This document shows, one piece after another, positions 46,317 through 57,170 of a DNA stretch of 64,000 bases. This stretch comes from Cunninghamia lanceolata (Eukaryota; Streptophyta; Pinopsida; Cupressales; Cupressaceae): assembly GCA_027924645.1 (NCBI GenBank), contig BSBN01001225.1, forward strand, positions 12,108,001-12,172,000. Reading direction: 5' to 3'. Each line of letters begins with the position of its first letter. Position 1 is the stretch's first letter. The notes beneath the pieces are model-generated. The model had not been told where the DNA came from. It ran no database searches and worked only from the letters and a program-made list of their open reading frames with translations. Position numbers and translations under genes: made by a program.

Positions 46317-49046
46317 GATGTTGATGATGAAGTTGAGCTTGTCAAAGTTTTGAGACCCAAAAGATGATAGTTGGTTGATGGGTTGTTGTTTTGGTTTGCT
46401 GGTTTGGCTAAGTTGCTTGGTTGATTTGTTTTGGCTGAGTTGTTGTTGGTTGTCCCTAGAGGTAGCTCAATCACTCAAGGGAAAGATTGTTTGCTGTTGA
46501 TGTTTGTTGGAGCTAAAGCTAAAAGAGATTGTTTGCTGAAGCTAAAGCTGAAGGATGTTTGTTGGCTGAAGCTACAACTGAAGGTTGTTTGTTGATTGAA
46601 ATGATTGGATTGATGTCTGATTTGCTGGTTGGGGTCTCAAAAAGATGGAAAAGCTCATGAGTTGTGATTGATTGATAAGCTCAAAATAGGAGACAAAGTC
46701 CAGGTATTTGCTGTTGATCAAAGAGAGGTCTGGAAGCTAATGTTTGAGGTTCAAGCAAGCTGGTCCTGAGGCTAATTCAGCTGATGCATTGAGATTTGCA
46801 GGAATTTTAGCTACAGGCGACTGATGATAGCTCAAAGGCGACTCAAAGGATGCTAAAGGCGATTAATGATAGCTCAGATGCGACCTGGTTTAGTGTTTTG
46901 ACAGAAAAATGATAGTGCTAACCAGAAGCGAATGCTATGCCAGAGGCGATGACTGTTGGTTTAAAGGCAATTTTCTGTTGATCAGAGGCGACTCAGATAT
47001 CCCTAAAGGTGACAGTCTGTTGTTCAGAGGTGAGCTTGTTCAGGAATCAGGCGAATAACTGTGGCTTAAAGGCGATCTAGCTCAGGTAATATGCGATTGG
47101 TTATGACTCATATGCGACTTGGCTCAGACAGTAGGCGATCAGTTGTGGTTCACAAGTGATTCTGTTCATTCAAAAGGCGATCAATTGTGGGTTAAAAGCG
47201 ACTCTGTTCAGGCAATATGCGGGCAGTTGTTGTTTAAAAGCGACGCAGTTCAGGCAATATGCGAGTCACTACAGTTCAGAAGTGATGTCTGTGGTCTGTG
47301 CGAGTAGTTTAGGTTCAAAAGCGACTGTGTTTGTGTAACAGTGGTCTGATTTTGCAGTTTTGCAGCAAGAAAACAATGATAACAGTCACTCACACTCACA
47401 ACAAGCACAAACTGATACAACCTAGGCTAGGATAGGACAGTATATGTTGAATCCCCTAGCTGCGCCTATTCAAAGCGGGTAGCTCCAGGATCTTGGTAGC
47501 ACCGGCTCCTCCTTACATTTGCACACACTTCTCACGCATACCAAGATCCAGGATTCTTATAAGGCTTGACCCTCTCCAAACCTTTAGATTGTCCCTGCTA
47601 CCTCGGCTAAGAACCGCATGAATCAGGGCCGCTTCAAGGGTTTTGCCCTCTGCGTCAACAGATAGAAGGTTTTTGGCTACTACACAAAGTTGCTAATAAG
47701 GGCATCCGTTCGGGTGGCTATACGTGCGGCAGCGCTACTCTCCGTTATGGAGTCTCCCAGCCTCCAAGGGTTGCGCCTTGGAGGGTTTTGGGGGAGGTTG
47801 GCTGTCGGTATAACACAACTACACCCGTTGTTTGTGGCTTTCGACACAAACACTTTTCTTATATAGCGGTTCGGAAGGACTTGGCTTTAGCCCGTTACCG
47901 CTTAGGTCGTATCCCTTCTCACACCGGGAAGGCAGGCCCTCTAAAGATAATGACAAGTTCTCATACACCCAAGATCCATTTGATAGGCAAGGGGAGAGGA
48001 TACTTTTGTCATTAAATTTGGGTTACAATCAGGCACATGCAAGCAATCAAAAAAGATAAATCAAGCACGGAGCAAGCAGTAGTTTGTTTTAAGCACCAAG
48101 CCCAAATATGCCTAATTTAGTGAAAAAAACCACAAATCTTGGACCGATCGAACCTGCAATAGATATGTCAGTAGTTTGATAACCTCCTTTCTTGGACAGA
48201 TCGATAAGATGCTGTGCAAATACCCAATTAATAGCCAAAAATCAAACTGGAACTGAAACAGATTTGAAAACAACAGAGCTTTACCAGATGCGATTCACTG
48301 TTGATCAAAAGCGACCTCTATTTTAACAGAGGCGAAAGACTGCGGATCATATGCGACACGTAAAAACACAGGATGCGACGCCTGTTAGCTCATAAGCGAT
48401 GCATATTGGCCATAAGCGATCGATTGAGGGTTGGATGCGACCTGTTTCTGCAAAAAAAGCCGATAAACAAAAACCCTAGCCTAACAGGCGAACAATATCA
48501 GTCCATAAGCGATAAAAATGAATGCAAAAGCAGCCTCTGTCGTGTTATATGCGATCTCGATATACCATAAGTGACCTGTTGTAAGTCGAAAGCGACCTGT
48601 CCCTGCAAAACAAAAAACTAAACCCTAACCTGCACAGGCGAACATTATTAGCTCATAAGCGATTTAGATCAGAATAAAAGCGTGCACTGTTAGGTCAAAA
48701 GCGATGCAAAATTGTGCAAAGGCAGCCCCTGTTAGATTAAAAGCGATCTGATTATGCGCAAAAGCGGCGGCTGTTAGGTCAAAAGCGGCAAATACATTAA
48801 ACACAGTCGCATACATTACAGGCGATCATTTTAAAGATAAAAGCGATTCGTTTCACCTGAAGCGTCGACTGTTTATTCAAAGGCGATCCAGAGAGGAATA
48901 TGCGGCCTTTTCCAGCTTAGAAGCGACGCAGAAATTTAGAAGTGGCGGCTGTTCATTTAAAAGCGACTGGAATTTTCTGCGAGCACCTGCAAAATCTGAT
49001 CTTCAAAGAAACAACTCCAAAAAATGAAGTTAATCAGGGACGTGAG
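46317..49046 (-). other. Element C 5' leader with two blocks of GCGA repeats
   Basis: 2.7 kb non-coding. Block 1 (about 46805-47335) and block 2 (about 48288-48965) consist of a degenerate unit, on the plus strand CTGTT, then roughly 5-9 bases, then AAAAGCGAY or variants (ATATGCGAY, AAAGGCGAY). I count 24 and 30 units, mean spacing about 22-23. Between them (47400-48020) is a GC-richer core with possible hairpins, such as CTCCAAGGGTTGCGCCTTGGAG-like arms near 47761. GGACTTGGCTTT (47877) and CTTATATAGC (47858) recur in element B's leader. Confidence 0.75.
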
Positions 49047-49063
49047 TCCCACCGGGCGTGCCA
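49047..49063 (-). other. Element C primer-binding site
   Basis: TGGCACGCCCGGTGGGA on the minus strand, three bases inside the 5' LTR. It differs from element B's site at two positions. Confidence 0.8.
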
Positions 49064-49066
49064 AAA

Positions 49067-49851
49067 TGTGATAGGTGAAAGTCAGGTGTGGAAGATCAGA
49101 CATAGTCATGAAACCCTAACCCTACCATCATCAAGGAATCTAACCTAAATGAAATCAAAGGATAATGCAATTCAAGCATAACATCACCTAGACCGTGCGA
49201 TTCCTTGTTTGAGAGAGAGATGTGGACTGCTTCTTCAATTATAAGCAATTACAAAGCTGAAAGCTGCCATTGATGGATGATAAAAGCTCGAATGCTCGAA
49301 TGCTCAAGATGATAATGGAGGTGCTATATGATTGCTGGATTACTAGATTGCTGGATTGCTGGATTGCTGCTATGTTTCATATGGAGTGAGAGGCTGTTTA
49401 TATAGGACTCAACCAAGATCAATCAACGGTGGAGATTCAGAGGCTATGTGAATGGCTAAGATTGAAAGTTACTAAATTTAGGTCCAATTAGTTGTGCATG
49501 TGAAGGATATGAATGAAAGTTGTCTTACAACACATGATGAATGGGAAATGGACAAGTGTTGAAATGTGATAAATGATAAAGGCTTAATTCAAATAAAGTA
49601 TTTGAATTAGTTGGGATATGAGTTGGAAATTAATTAAATAAATAAAATTTATTTAATTAATAGGATAAATGCATAAAATGGGATAAGACATGATGTGGAA
49701 TTAATTAAATAAATACAATTTATTTAATTAATTGGCTAAGTGAATGAGAATGGGATTTTAATTAAATAAATAAAATTTATTTAATTAATTGGATAATGGA
49801 TTAGTGATTTAGCAAGGTGTCGCTAGACATGGACAAATTTGGGTGTCTACA
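49067..49851 (-). repeat. Element C 5' LTR
   Basis: 785 bases, the same as the 3' copy except for about five substitutions. TATA box (minus) at 49397-49404. Confidence 0.93.
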
Positions 49852-49856
49852 GATTG
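49852..49856. repeat. Target-site duplication of element C, right
   Basis: GATTG directly after the LTR end GTCTACA. Confidence 0.9.
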
Positions 49857-50535
49857 CATTATCCTGTTATTTTCAAAAGTCCTCATTGTGAGGTAGGGAG
49901 TAGTTCTGTGACTAACTCAACCCTTAAGCGTGTTTTTGGTAGTTGTTGTGGCAAAGCCCAATCATCGGTGTGTGCCTATAATGTGCCTAAGATGGTCATG
50001 AACCTTGCGATAGTTTCACTCCATCACTTGTCTATCATGTTTTCTCCATGTCTTCCATGTGTGTGTGTATGGTGTGCTTGTTCTCAAAGTGCCAGACCAG
50101 TGGTGATGAGCTCCTCTACACTTTGGGATTTGTTTGGTGTGTTTGTTCTCAAGGTACAATACCGCTGGTGAACAACTCCTCTACACCTTGGGATTTTGTT
50201 TTGCATGTCTATTCTCAAAAAGTGCTAGACTAGTGGTGAACAGCTCCTCTACACTTTTTGGGATTTGTTTATTTACTTTTCTTGTACTTGCATTTTGCAT
50301 TTCATATGGGGAAATAAAAAAGAAAATAATCATTGCATTCATTGTATTTGTTGTGCTCTATATGTCTTCAATGTTGTATTCTCCATGTTTTGCATGACTG
50401 TAACTATCTTCTCCTTGTTTTGTGTGCCTGTTATTATCTTCAATGTGCTTGGCATGTCTTCTCTGTGCTTGGCGTGTTTGCTATGTTTGTTGACCTTACT
50501 TTAATGCATGTATTGGCCTTGCGTTTAATACATAC
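49857..50535 (+). other. Element D 3' non-coding region, part after element C
   Basis: Non-coding. It contains three tandem repeats of 65-66 bp at 50072-50270 (TTCTCAA, then AGTGGTGAACAGCTCCTCTAC and TTGGGATTTG), beginning at 50072, 50137 and 50203. A C/T-rich part with TGCTTGGC repeats follows. Confidence 0.7.
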
Positions 50536-50536
50536 A

Positions 50537-50553
50537 TTAAAGTGGGGGCTAAA
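50537..50553 (+). other. Element D polypurine tract
   Basis: AAAGTGGGGGCTAAA directly before TGTTATGTCAG. This fixes the element's strand and the start of the 3' LTR. Confidence 0.75.
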
Positions 50554-50897
50554 TGTTATGTCAGAAAAATGCACCCTTGGGGGCTTTTTCCTATTAAGGT
50601 TTAGTTCCCAGGTCTTTAGATTGCATTTAGAGAATCTTGCATGATAATTTAGACTCCCGATGAGAAACCCCTTGGGTCTTGTGAAAAATAGGAGCTAGGG
50701 GGTGCTATTTTGATGATCTTTGAACAAAGACAGGGGGTGGATAAGGGCACTAGCACCCTAGTCCAACCCTATTTTGGGTCTGCCCTAAATTCAAGTTTTG
50801 TGACTGTTATTTTGTTTCTAGGCCAACATCATAAGTTTCAAATACAAAAACTTGGCGGGAATCTTAGTAGTTGCATATATAAGCATGTTTAGGTTAT
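50554..50897 (+). repeat. Element D 3' LTR, truncated
   Basis: Matches the 5' LTR except for about 125 extra bases in the middle (about 50652-50795). The E2F-type site (50852-50861) and TATATAA are present. The match ends abruptly at AGGTTAT, so the last 0.9 kb or so of the LTR are missing. Confidence 0.75.
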
Positions 50898-51202
50898 TGT
50901 GATTGAATTTCTGAACTATAGTAGAAACTACCTAAATATTCAATAACTTTAATGGAAATAAGATAAATGCAATAAACAAAGATATACCTTGATAAACTGA
51001 TTTACCTCGTGTCTTCCATTATTTCCTATCTCTTCCTTGATCTTGTTTATGATAATGGAGCTCTCAGAAGTTGTACTTCCTTGCTATTTCAAGATGATAA
51101 AGAGGGAATGGCTTTTGTGAAAGATTATGCAAAGTGTATGGTTTCTACAATGCAACACTAAGATGAATGAAGGATATGATGTGAAGCCATGATAATGATA
51201 TG
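50898..51202. other. Unassigned spacer between D and F
   Basis: About 300 bases without coding features or matches elsewhere in the window. Confidence 0.4.
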
Positions 51203-52470
51203 TGATGAGGTATAAATAACCTCATTTCTTTAATGGATCAAATAGCCTTTTTGCACTATCCAATTCCCTAGCCTTGCCAATTTATTTATTTTTATAAGCG
51301 ATATTTATCTATTTTTAAATAAAATATTGTACAAATCTTGATTTCCTAAATTGATTGAAACTAACTTGAAATTTTGATTTAATGGCATGAAAAGTTGGGT
51401 AACTGTGCAAGTTAATCCATTGCCTAAGAAGTGAACATCATGCAGCTGTGAATGAGTGTGCCGGAAGTTGTGGGTGCCAAAAACTTTAGGCTTGCATTTA
51501 ATGAAGACTTTGTTTTATTCTATTATTTTCGTGGTTACCCAAAAGACATTATGACTACACTTGGAGTCCTGTTTATGTTTAAAAAGACAGCATTAGTTAA
51601 TTTTCTATTTTTTAGTTATAAGACTTCATCAAACTGGCATTTTCCCGCCATCGAAAGTTTAGGAGTTTTTGAAGTAGTTCAGTTTTGTTGTTGCTTGAAA
51701 TATGGATATAAAATAGACACTATGGATGAATGAAAATCAATCTTTTTAGTTCTCAAAAATCATCAAACCTGTGTACTTGCATTTTTTATGAATGGAAATG
51801 ATATTCTTAGTTTTAATTTCTTTTTAAAAAAATATGAAGATCTGAATGGAGTTCTCATGTGATGTTGAAGCGATTGAATGTGATCTAGATTAAGACAAAC
51901 TTCTCCCACGAGCTGGCCACTCACAGGACTGTAGGATAGATAAGTATTTCATTTCTGTGGATGTTTGTATTCAGTTGAAGATAGTTCATGTTTAGCTTCT
52001 ATCGTTAACCTGCAGGGTGTGTTGTGTAAAAGTTAAACTATTGTGTACTATTGTTTGGAACTTTCTATGTTCATTGGAAGTTTTCTGGCACATCTGCCTT
52101 AGTTAGAATTACTATTTTCTTATGCTTAGAATTTGGAGTGCTTGCAGCTTAGCAAATTGAAGTTGTGAATTGTTAGCATAGAATTTATCTGCTTTCTAGT
52201 ATAGAGTTTATCTGCTTTCTAAGTGTAGAATTTATATGCTTTCTAGTCTAGAGTTTTCATGATTCTTAGTATAGAATTTGAATTCTTTTTGTAGAAGGAT
52301 AAAATTGTTGTTTCATTTCATGTACTATTTCAACTTTTTTTTAACAGATCTAGAGAATTATTTCTCAATGAAATATCCAAACGCCTTATTTCAGACAGCC
52401 TCGGACACTACCCCAGTTGATAAACTGATAATTTTCATCTAAAGTGTTAGGACCTTACGACAGACTATCA
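51203..52470 (+). repeat. Element F 5' LTR
   Basis: TGATGAGGTATAAATAACC to GACTATCA, 1268 bases. It contains TTTTCCCGCC (51640-51649), an E2F-type word on the opposite strand, which is decayed in the 3' copy. Near 52170-52290 TAGAATTTATCTGCTTTCTAG-like words recur four to five times. Confidence 0.85.
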
Positions 52471-52475
52471 CTTTT

Positions 52476-52493
52476 TGGCATTGTTGTCGAGGA
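52476..52493 (+). other. Element F primer-binding site
   Basis: TGGCATTGTTGTCGAGGA, five bases after the LTR. It is a changed version of the TGGCGCCGTTGTCGGGGA type (Asp tRNA) common in plant gypsy elements. Confidence 0.7.
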
Positions 52494-52527
52494 TACATGA
52501 ACTTTTCTAAGTTTTATTAGGGCATGC

Positions 52528-54544
52528 TTGGGAATTTCTTGTAGTAAACACCCAAAAATAGTTACCAAAGCTCTCTTTCTACATGGTCAAGAAACAAGGC
52601 CCACACGGAAGATTTATACCAAGAACCCCCCAATAGTAATTCCAACCATAGATAGGGAGGAAGAAGTCTTAGTTGAAGAACTAAATTACAAATTGATCGA
52701 GCAGGATCAACCTAAGACCTCCCATCGCACCCTAGAGGTTTCACTAGTTGACCCAATCTTTGAGGAGATAGTTATTTAACCAACCAACCTAGTCCTTAGG
52801 GAAGAAAACATTCATTTTGACATTATGGCTGATAATCTCCATAATTATGATATGGCAATAAGACTGGCAGCACGAACCTTTACGTACCCTATCACTCTTA
52901 ACAAAGATGATGATGCACCAATAAAAAACATTTCACCATCTATCTTGCTGACTTTCAGGGGACTTTCTTCTAAAGATCCTGACCAGTTCCTCTTTGAGTT
53001 CAAAATCTTGTGTCAAACATATGACTACAAGAATGACAATCAGAAGCTCAAACTTTTCCCTTCCACTCTAAGAGACGCTACAATGCATTGGTTTATGGGG
53101 CTAGCTTCTGGATCAATAACTAACCGAGATGACATGGAAATTGTGTTTTTAGAAAAATACCAGAGTTATTGCAGAACTAGTGACAGAAAGGAAGAGTTGT
53201 TCAAACTGAAACAAAAAGAGGAATGAGAGCTTGGAAGATTATCTTGATAGTTTTATCTTTCTAACCAAATGATGTGGTGAGGAAGCCATAAGTGCAGAGA
53301 TTTTAAAGACTATATTCCTCAAAGGACTTGATGAGGATGCGAGGAGAAGCTTAGATTTAATGGGAAAAGGAGATGTGTCCCAACTTGAACTTATTGATAT
53401 CTCTGAGCTATGTCAAAAATTTTCCTGTACTCGAGGAGGAATCTAAAAATCTAGTCTCCTAAGGAGCTCCAATGAAATAGGTAAACTATGAGAGGAAATA
53501 GTGAATCTAAAAACTGACATTCTTGTTCAACTAAACACTACCTTGGATGGAATACAAGCCAAAACACATAACCCTGAGACCTTATCCATCTATTGTCCTA
53601 GGTGTCGAAACAAGCATCTATTAAGAGAATGTTCTTTGGACAAGGCTGACACTTGCCAAATTTGTGAAAACAGTCATACCACTGATCAATGTGAGATTTT
53701 GAATGCCATCAAGACTTCTAAAAAATGACCATCTCACACTGAGGAAGAAATCAATTTTGTAGGCCAGAGACCTAGAGGAAATTTCTCCTATGTTTAGAAC
53801 TTGAACCCTACATGGTGACCTCCAAACCATTGGAACAATACTCAGTGGTCAGCTCCATGGCCTTCAATACCACCTGGATGGGGATCTTATCCACCTTGGG
53901 GACCACCTGAATGGACAAACCAAGCTTGGGGAAACCCCCAATGGCCAAATCAGCAATGGCATCCTCACAATCAACCCCCACAATGGAATCAGCAACCAAA
54001 CCAATTCTACAATGGTCCTAGATGAATGCCAAATCCACAATAGAACCTTCTAACAGCTCCCCAAAACCCTCAATAGAGTGAACAAGTTAATCAACCACCA
54101 TTGCCGGCACAACCCATTCCCAATCCCAAGAACACACGTCAAAATGCCCCAGTGTATGCTACTAATTAGGATAAAATGGCAGGGGTCAATGCTATCTATT
54201 GTGGAAACTTTCAATTGAGGTCAAGAAAAACACTTAATCAACCGACTATTGTTGAAGTTACAGAAGACCCAGATGAAGAACTCAACATAGAACCAGAGAC
54301 TCCTCTTGTACCTATAGAACATGACTCCAAGGAAACTCAAGAGGAATCATCCTTACTGCCACCTCAGATAACCTCAACACCTATCATAGGACCATCTCAG
54401 GAAGGAGTTGTTAAGAAACCGTCAATGATTCTAGAAAAAAATCCCATATCAAGAAGGAAAACCCAGGCACCTTTCCCAGATCATCTCAGATCAAATGCCC
54501 TTAAAACCCACCAGAAGTATCATTATCTAATGAAACTATTCTAA
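52528..54544 (+). pseudogene. Element F Gag with two zinc knuckles
   Basis: The N-terminal part 52528-53226 (no ATG in frame, one TAA near 52779) leads into the Gag domain: TFRGLSSKDPDQFLFEF, LKLFPSTLRDATMHWF and FLEKYQSYCRTSDRKEELF. A frameshift at about 53225 moves to the frame with ESLEDYLDSFIFLT and ILKTIFLKGLDEDARR. Two knuckles CPRCRNKHLLREC and CQICENSHTTDQC (53595-53700) have spacing C-x2-C-x3-H-x4-C, one residue shorter than the usual form. A Trp/Pro/Asn-rich stretch follows at 53810-54030, then an acidic tail to 54544. Several stops. Gag binds and packages element RNA. Confidence 0.8.
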
Positions 54545-54675
54545 TACAAGAAATTAAATGTCTCCATATCGAGATTCCCCTGTTACAAGTGATCAAAGAA
54601 ATTCTTGAACTAAACCAGCTAGTTAAATAATTGTACATTAAAACACCAGGAAGGAAACTAAAATAGATTAATACG

Positions 54676-55149
54676 GTGCACATTAATGGATATCTGGCTG
54701 AACTATTAGCTGGGAAAACCTTAACTCCAAAATATGGTGACCCAAGTAGCCCATTTATAACAATAACAATTAATGGAGTGGCAATACCTAATGCATTGGT
54801 GGACTTGGGAGTAGCCATTAACGTTATAACAATGGATGTTATGGAAAAACTTGGACTCACTGACCTTCACCCCACAACTACCATATTACAAATGGCAAAA
54901 GATGCCATAGCTATTCCCAAAGGAGTCTTAGAAAATGCCCCTATCAAAGTTGATGATTGGGAATATCCAGTAGACTTCCAAGTTCTTCAGTCCCTTACGT
55001 CCAAAGATAGTTACCTAGTAATACTGGGTAGACCTTGGTTAGCTACAGTCATAGCCAAGATTGACTATAGAGAAGGAGGAATGGTCATTTCACATGGTCT
55101 CAGTAGAAAACATCTAAGTCTATACCCCTGCTCAACCTACAGAATATAA
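54676..55149 (+). pseudogene. Element F aspartic protease
   Basis: 157 open codons in a different frame from gag. The active site reads ALVDLGVAINVITMDVMEKLGL, that is D-L-G where many plant gypsy proteases also have DLGA. The second hallmark is YLVILGRPWLATVIAKIDYREGGM. No clear start, as expected for part of a polyprotein. It would cleave Gag-Pol. Confidence 0.8.
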
Positions 55150-55379
55150 CCAAGTCTAGGTGGATGAATCAGATGAATCCGATAAGCAAGAAAATCTATC
55201 TTCACTTGCCATGGTGGTTATTAAACAACACAGTGAAGAACTAGAAGATGAATTCAACAATGTCCAAGATCTTTCCATGGGCTCAAAAGATGAAGAAAGT
55301 TTAGAGGTAGAATAAATTTTTGGACATCCAATCCACATTAATGATGAAGAACATGATTATACCAACTTAACAACTTGAG

Positions 55380-56507
55380 CCTGTCCCTTGGAAAATATCA
55401 TCTTGAAGACAAATCATTTCTTCTTAGATATTGCCAAACTTCATAGAATCATACCACATAGTTGTCCTCTCAACACATTAATGGAATAAGTTTACACTAT
55501 CACCTCCAATTACCCTGGAACCAAGACTATCATGTTACTACAAGGAAAAACTTTAAATATCAATAGTTGGTTGATGGAATTCGATGAGCACAAATTATTT
55601 GATGTTTTGGTGAACAAGGTCAAAGCTTTTGCTTGGGACTATACAGATATGAGAGGCATCCATCCAAGTGTCTGCACCCACCACATCTACACTGAAGACA
55701 TTAGACCAGTCCATCAACCCTAGCGAAGACTCAATCCAGCTCTCAAAGATATTGTCAAAACTAAAATTGAGAAAGTCTTACAAGTGGGATTTATTTATCC
55801 TATTTCAGATAGCAAATGGGTTTCACCCTTAGTGGTAGTGCCAAAGAAAAATGGGAAATGGAGAGTGTGTATTAACTACCGAGAACTCAACAAATCAACC
55901 TACAAAGATTATTTCCCATTGCCCTTCATAGACCAAGTTTTGGATAATCTGGCAGGAAGGAAGTATTTCTCATTTCTGGATGGGTTTAGCAGATATAACC
56001 AAATACAAGTGGGAGAAAAAGACTAGGATAAAACTACTTTCACCTATCCTTGGAGAACATTCACATATCGGGTTCTTTCCTTTGGGCTTTGTAATGCTCC
56101 TGCCATGTTCCAAAGAGTTGTTTTGGCTATCTTTGTTGAGCTCGTAAACAACTGTGTAGAAGTCTATATGGACGACTTCATAGTCTATGTTTCCACTTTT
56201 GATTAAGGTCTCAAAAATCTGGATAGAGTGTTACAATGGTGTGAAGATCATCAACTATCTCTATGCCATGAAAAATGTCTCATAATGGTAGAACAAGGTA
56301 TATTATTGGGACACCATATTTCCTCTGAAGGGATAAAGGTTGACCCTAAGAAGATTGAAGTGATACAATAGTTAGAAACCCCAAAGAATCAAACCGATAT
56401 CAGAAGTTTCTTAGGACATGCTGGTTATTACTAGAGATTCATAGAAAACTTTAGTAAGATTGCAGCCCCCATGTTCTCTCTCATGCAGAAAGATGTGGAT
56501 TTTACCT
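55380..56507 (+). pseudogene. Element F reverse transcriptase
   Basis: The pre-RT segment FAWDYTDMRGIHPSVCTHHI is near 55630. RT proper follows: WVSPLVVVPKKNGKWRVCINYRELNKST, FPLPFIDQVLDNLAGRKYFSFLDGFSRYNQI, TFTYRVLSFGLCNAPAMFQR, then YMDD in VEVYMDDFIVY near 56160. Further on are CLIMVEQGILLGHHIS and IRSFLGHAGYY, then RFI after a stop. TAG stops lie in places where relatives usually have Gln or Trp. At 56508 a copy of the preceding 170 bases begins and shifts the frame. Arrangement and motif wording are closest to Athila-group RT. Confidence 0.87.
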
Positions 56508-56677
56508 GGTTGACCCTAAGAAGATTGAAGTGATACAATAGTTAGACACCCCAAAGAATCAAACTGATATCAGAAGTTTCTTAGGACATGCTGGTTATTA
56601 CTAGAGATTCATAGAATACTTTAGTAAGATTGTAGCCCCCATGTTCTCTCTCCTGCAGAAAGATGTGGATTTTACCT
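56338..56677. repeat. 170-bp tandem duplication in element F pol
   Basis: GGTTGACCCTAAGAAGATTG starts at 56338 and again at 56508. The copies differ at only a few positions. 170 is not a multiple of three, and RNase H and integrase are in the shifted frame. Confidence 0.92.
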
Positions 56678-57170
56678 GGACAAAAGAATGTCAAAAATCT
56701 TTTGACATCATTAAAGAAAAGCTTGTTTTAGCCCCAGTTTTACAAGGACCTAACTAGGAACTTCCCTTCCATATATATGTTGATGCTTCCAATGATGCTA
56801 TTGGAGTAGTGTTAGGCCAAGAAGATGAAAATAGAGGAAAATACGCTATATAGTTCATTAGCAAAAACCTGAGCCCCACAGAACAAAATTACACTACCAC
56901 GGAGAAGAAATTTCTAGCAATAGTCCATGCAATAAACAAATTCTAGCATTACATTATAGGATACAAAGTGATTCTATTCACATACTGTTCAGCTAAAAAG
57001 TACCTAATGAACAAACCCTCAATGAATGGACACATAATTGGATGGTTATTATTTCTCTAGGAATTTAATGTGACCATAATGGATAAGCCTGGGAAATTCA
57101 ACGTAGCTATAGATTTTCTATCATGGATAAAGAAAGATGATGGAGATTGTACTCCTGTTTAGGATGAATT
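56668..57170 (+). pseudogene. Element F RNase H
   Basis: Motifs are LPFHIYVDASNDAIGVVLGQ (first Asp), FISKNLSPTEQNYTTTEKKFLAIVHAI (Glu) and VILFTYCSAKKYLM, where the usual T-D-H-S-A has become T-Y-C-S-A, so a catalytic Asp is lost. EFNVTIMDKPGKFNVAIDFLSW ends the domain. TAG stops lie near 56757, 56850, 56945 and 57058. There is no second RNase H, unlike element B. Confidence 0.82.

Larger units (their letters stand above)
41300..49851 (-). mobile_element. Element C: young Gag-protease-only gypsy element
   Basis: Two 785-bp LTRs (41300-42084, 49067-49851) differ at about five positions, below 1%. The 5 bases GATTG flank both sides (41295-41299, 49852-49856), a perfect target duplication, and the element sits inside element D. 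On the minus strand the order is LTR, primer-binding site, repeat-rich leader, long intact gag, protease, G-patch-like frame, polypurine tract, LTR. There is no RT, RNase H or integrase, so it needs helper enzymes. Shared polypurine tract, primer-binding site and leader design point to B-like elements as helper. Confidence 0.93.
29131..50897 (+). mobile_element. Element D: Tat-like non-autonomous gypsy element, interrupted by C and containing block E
   Basis: TGTTATGTCAGAAAAATGC opens similar sequences at 29131 and 50554. The second copy is directly preceded by a purine tract (AAAGTGGGGGCTAAA), so 29131 is the 5' LTR and 50554 the 3' LTR of a plus-strand element. Removing element C (41300-49851) leaves about 13.2 kb. 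Inside are a Gag/protease/G-patch remnant (38248-40340) related to B and C, and block E. No RT or integrase belongs to D. The 3' LTR is cut at 50897, so target duplications cannot be checked. Confidence 0.65.

Noticed and set aside
47400..48020. GC-richer core of the element C leader as an rRNA or tRNA fragment
   Set aside because: No recognisable rRNA or tRNA sequence or cloverleaf; it is more likely a structured leader.
49839..50504. Several overlapping open frames with Cys/Val/Leu-rich products
   Set aside because: Non-coding 3' region of element D with tandem repeats; no domain and several frames open together.
51211..51218. TATAAATA as the element F promoter
   Set aside because: It lies 8 bases from the LTR start, which would leave almost no U3; its position makes a promoter role unlikely.
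52528..52551. A start reading MGISCSKH that would be a myristoylation and palmitoylation signal on element F Gag
   Set aside because: The first codon is TTG, not ATG, and no in-frame ATG is near; the first residue is an artefact of allowing alternative starts.
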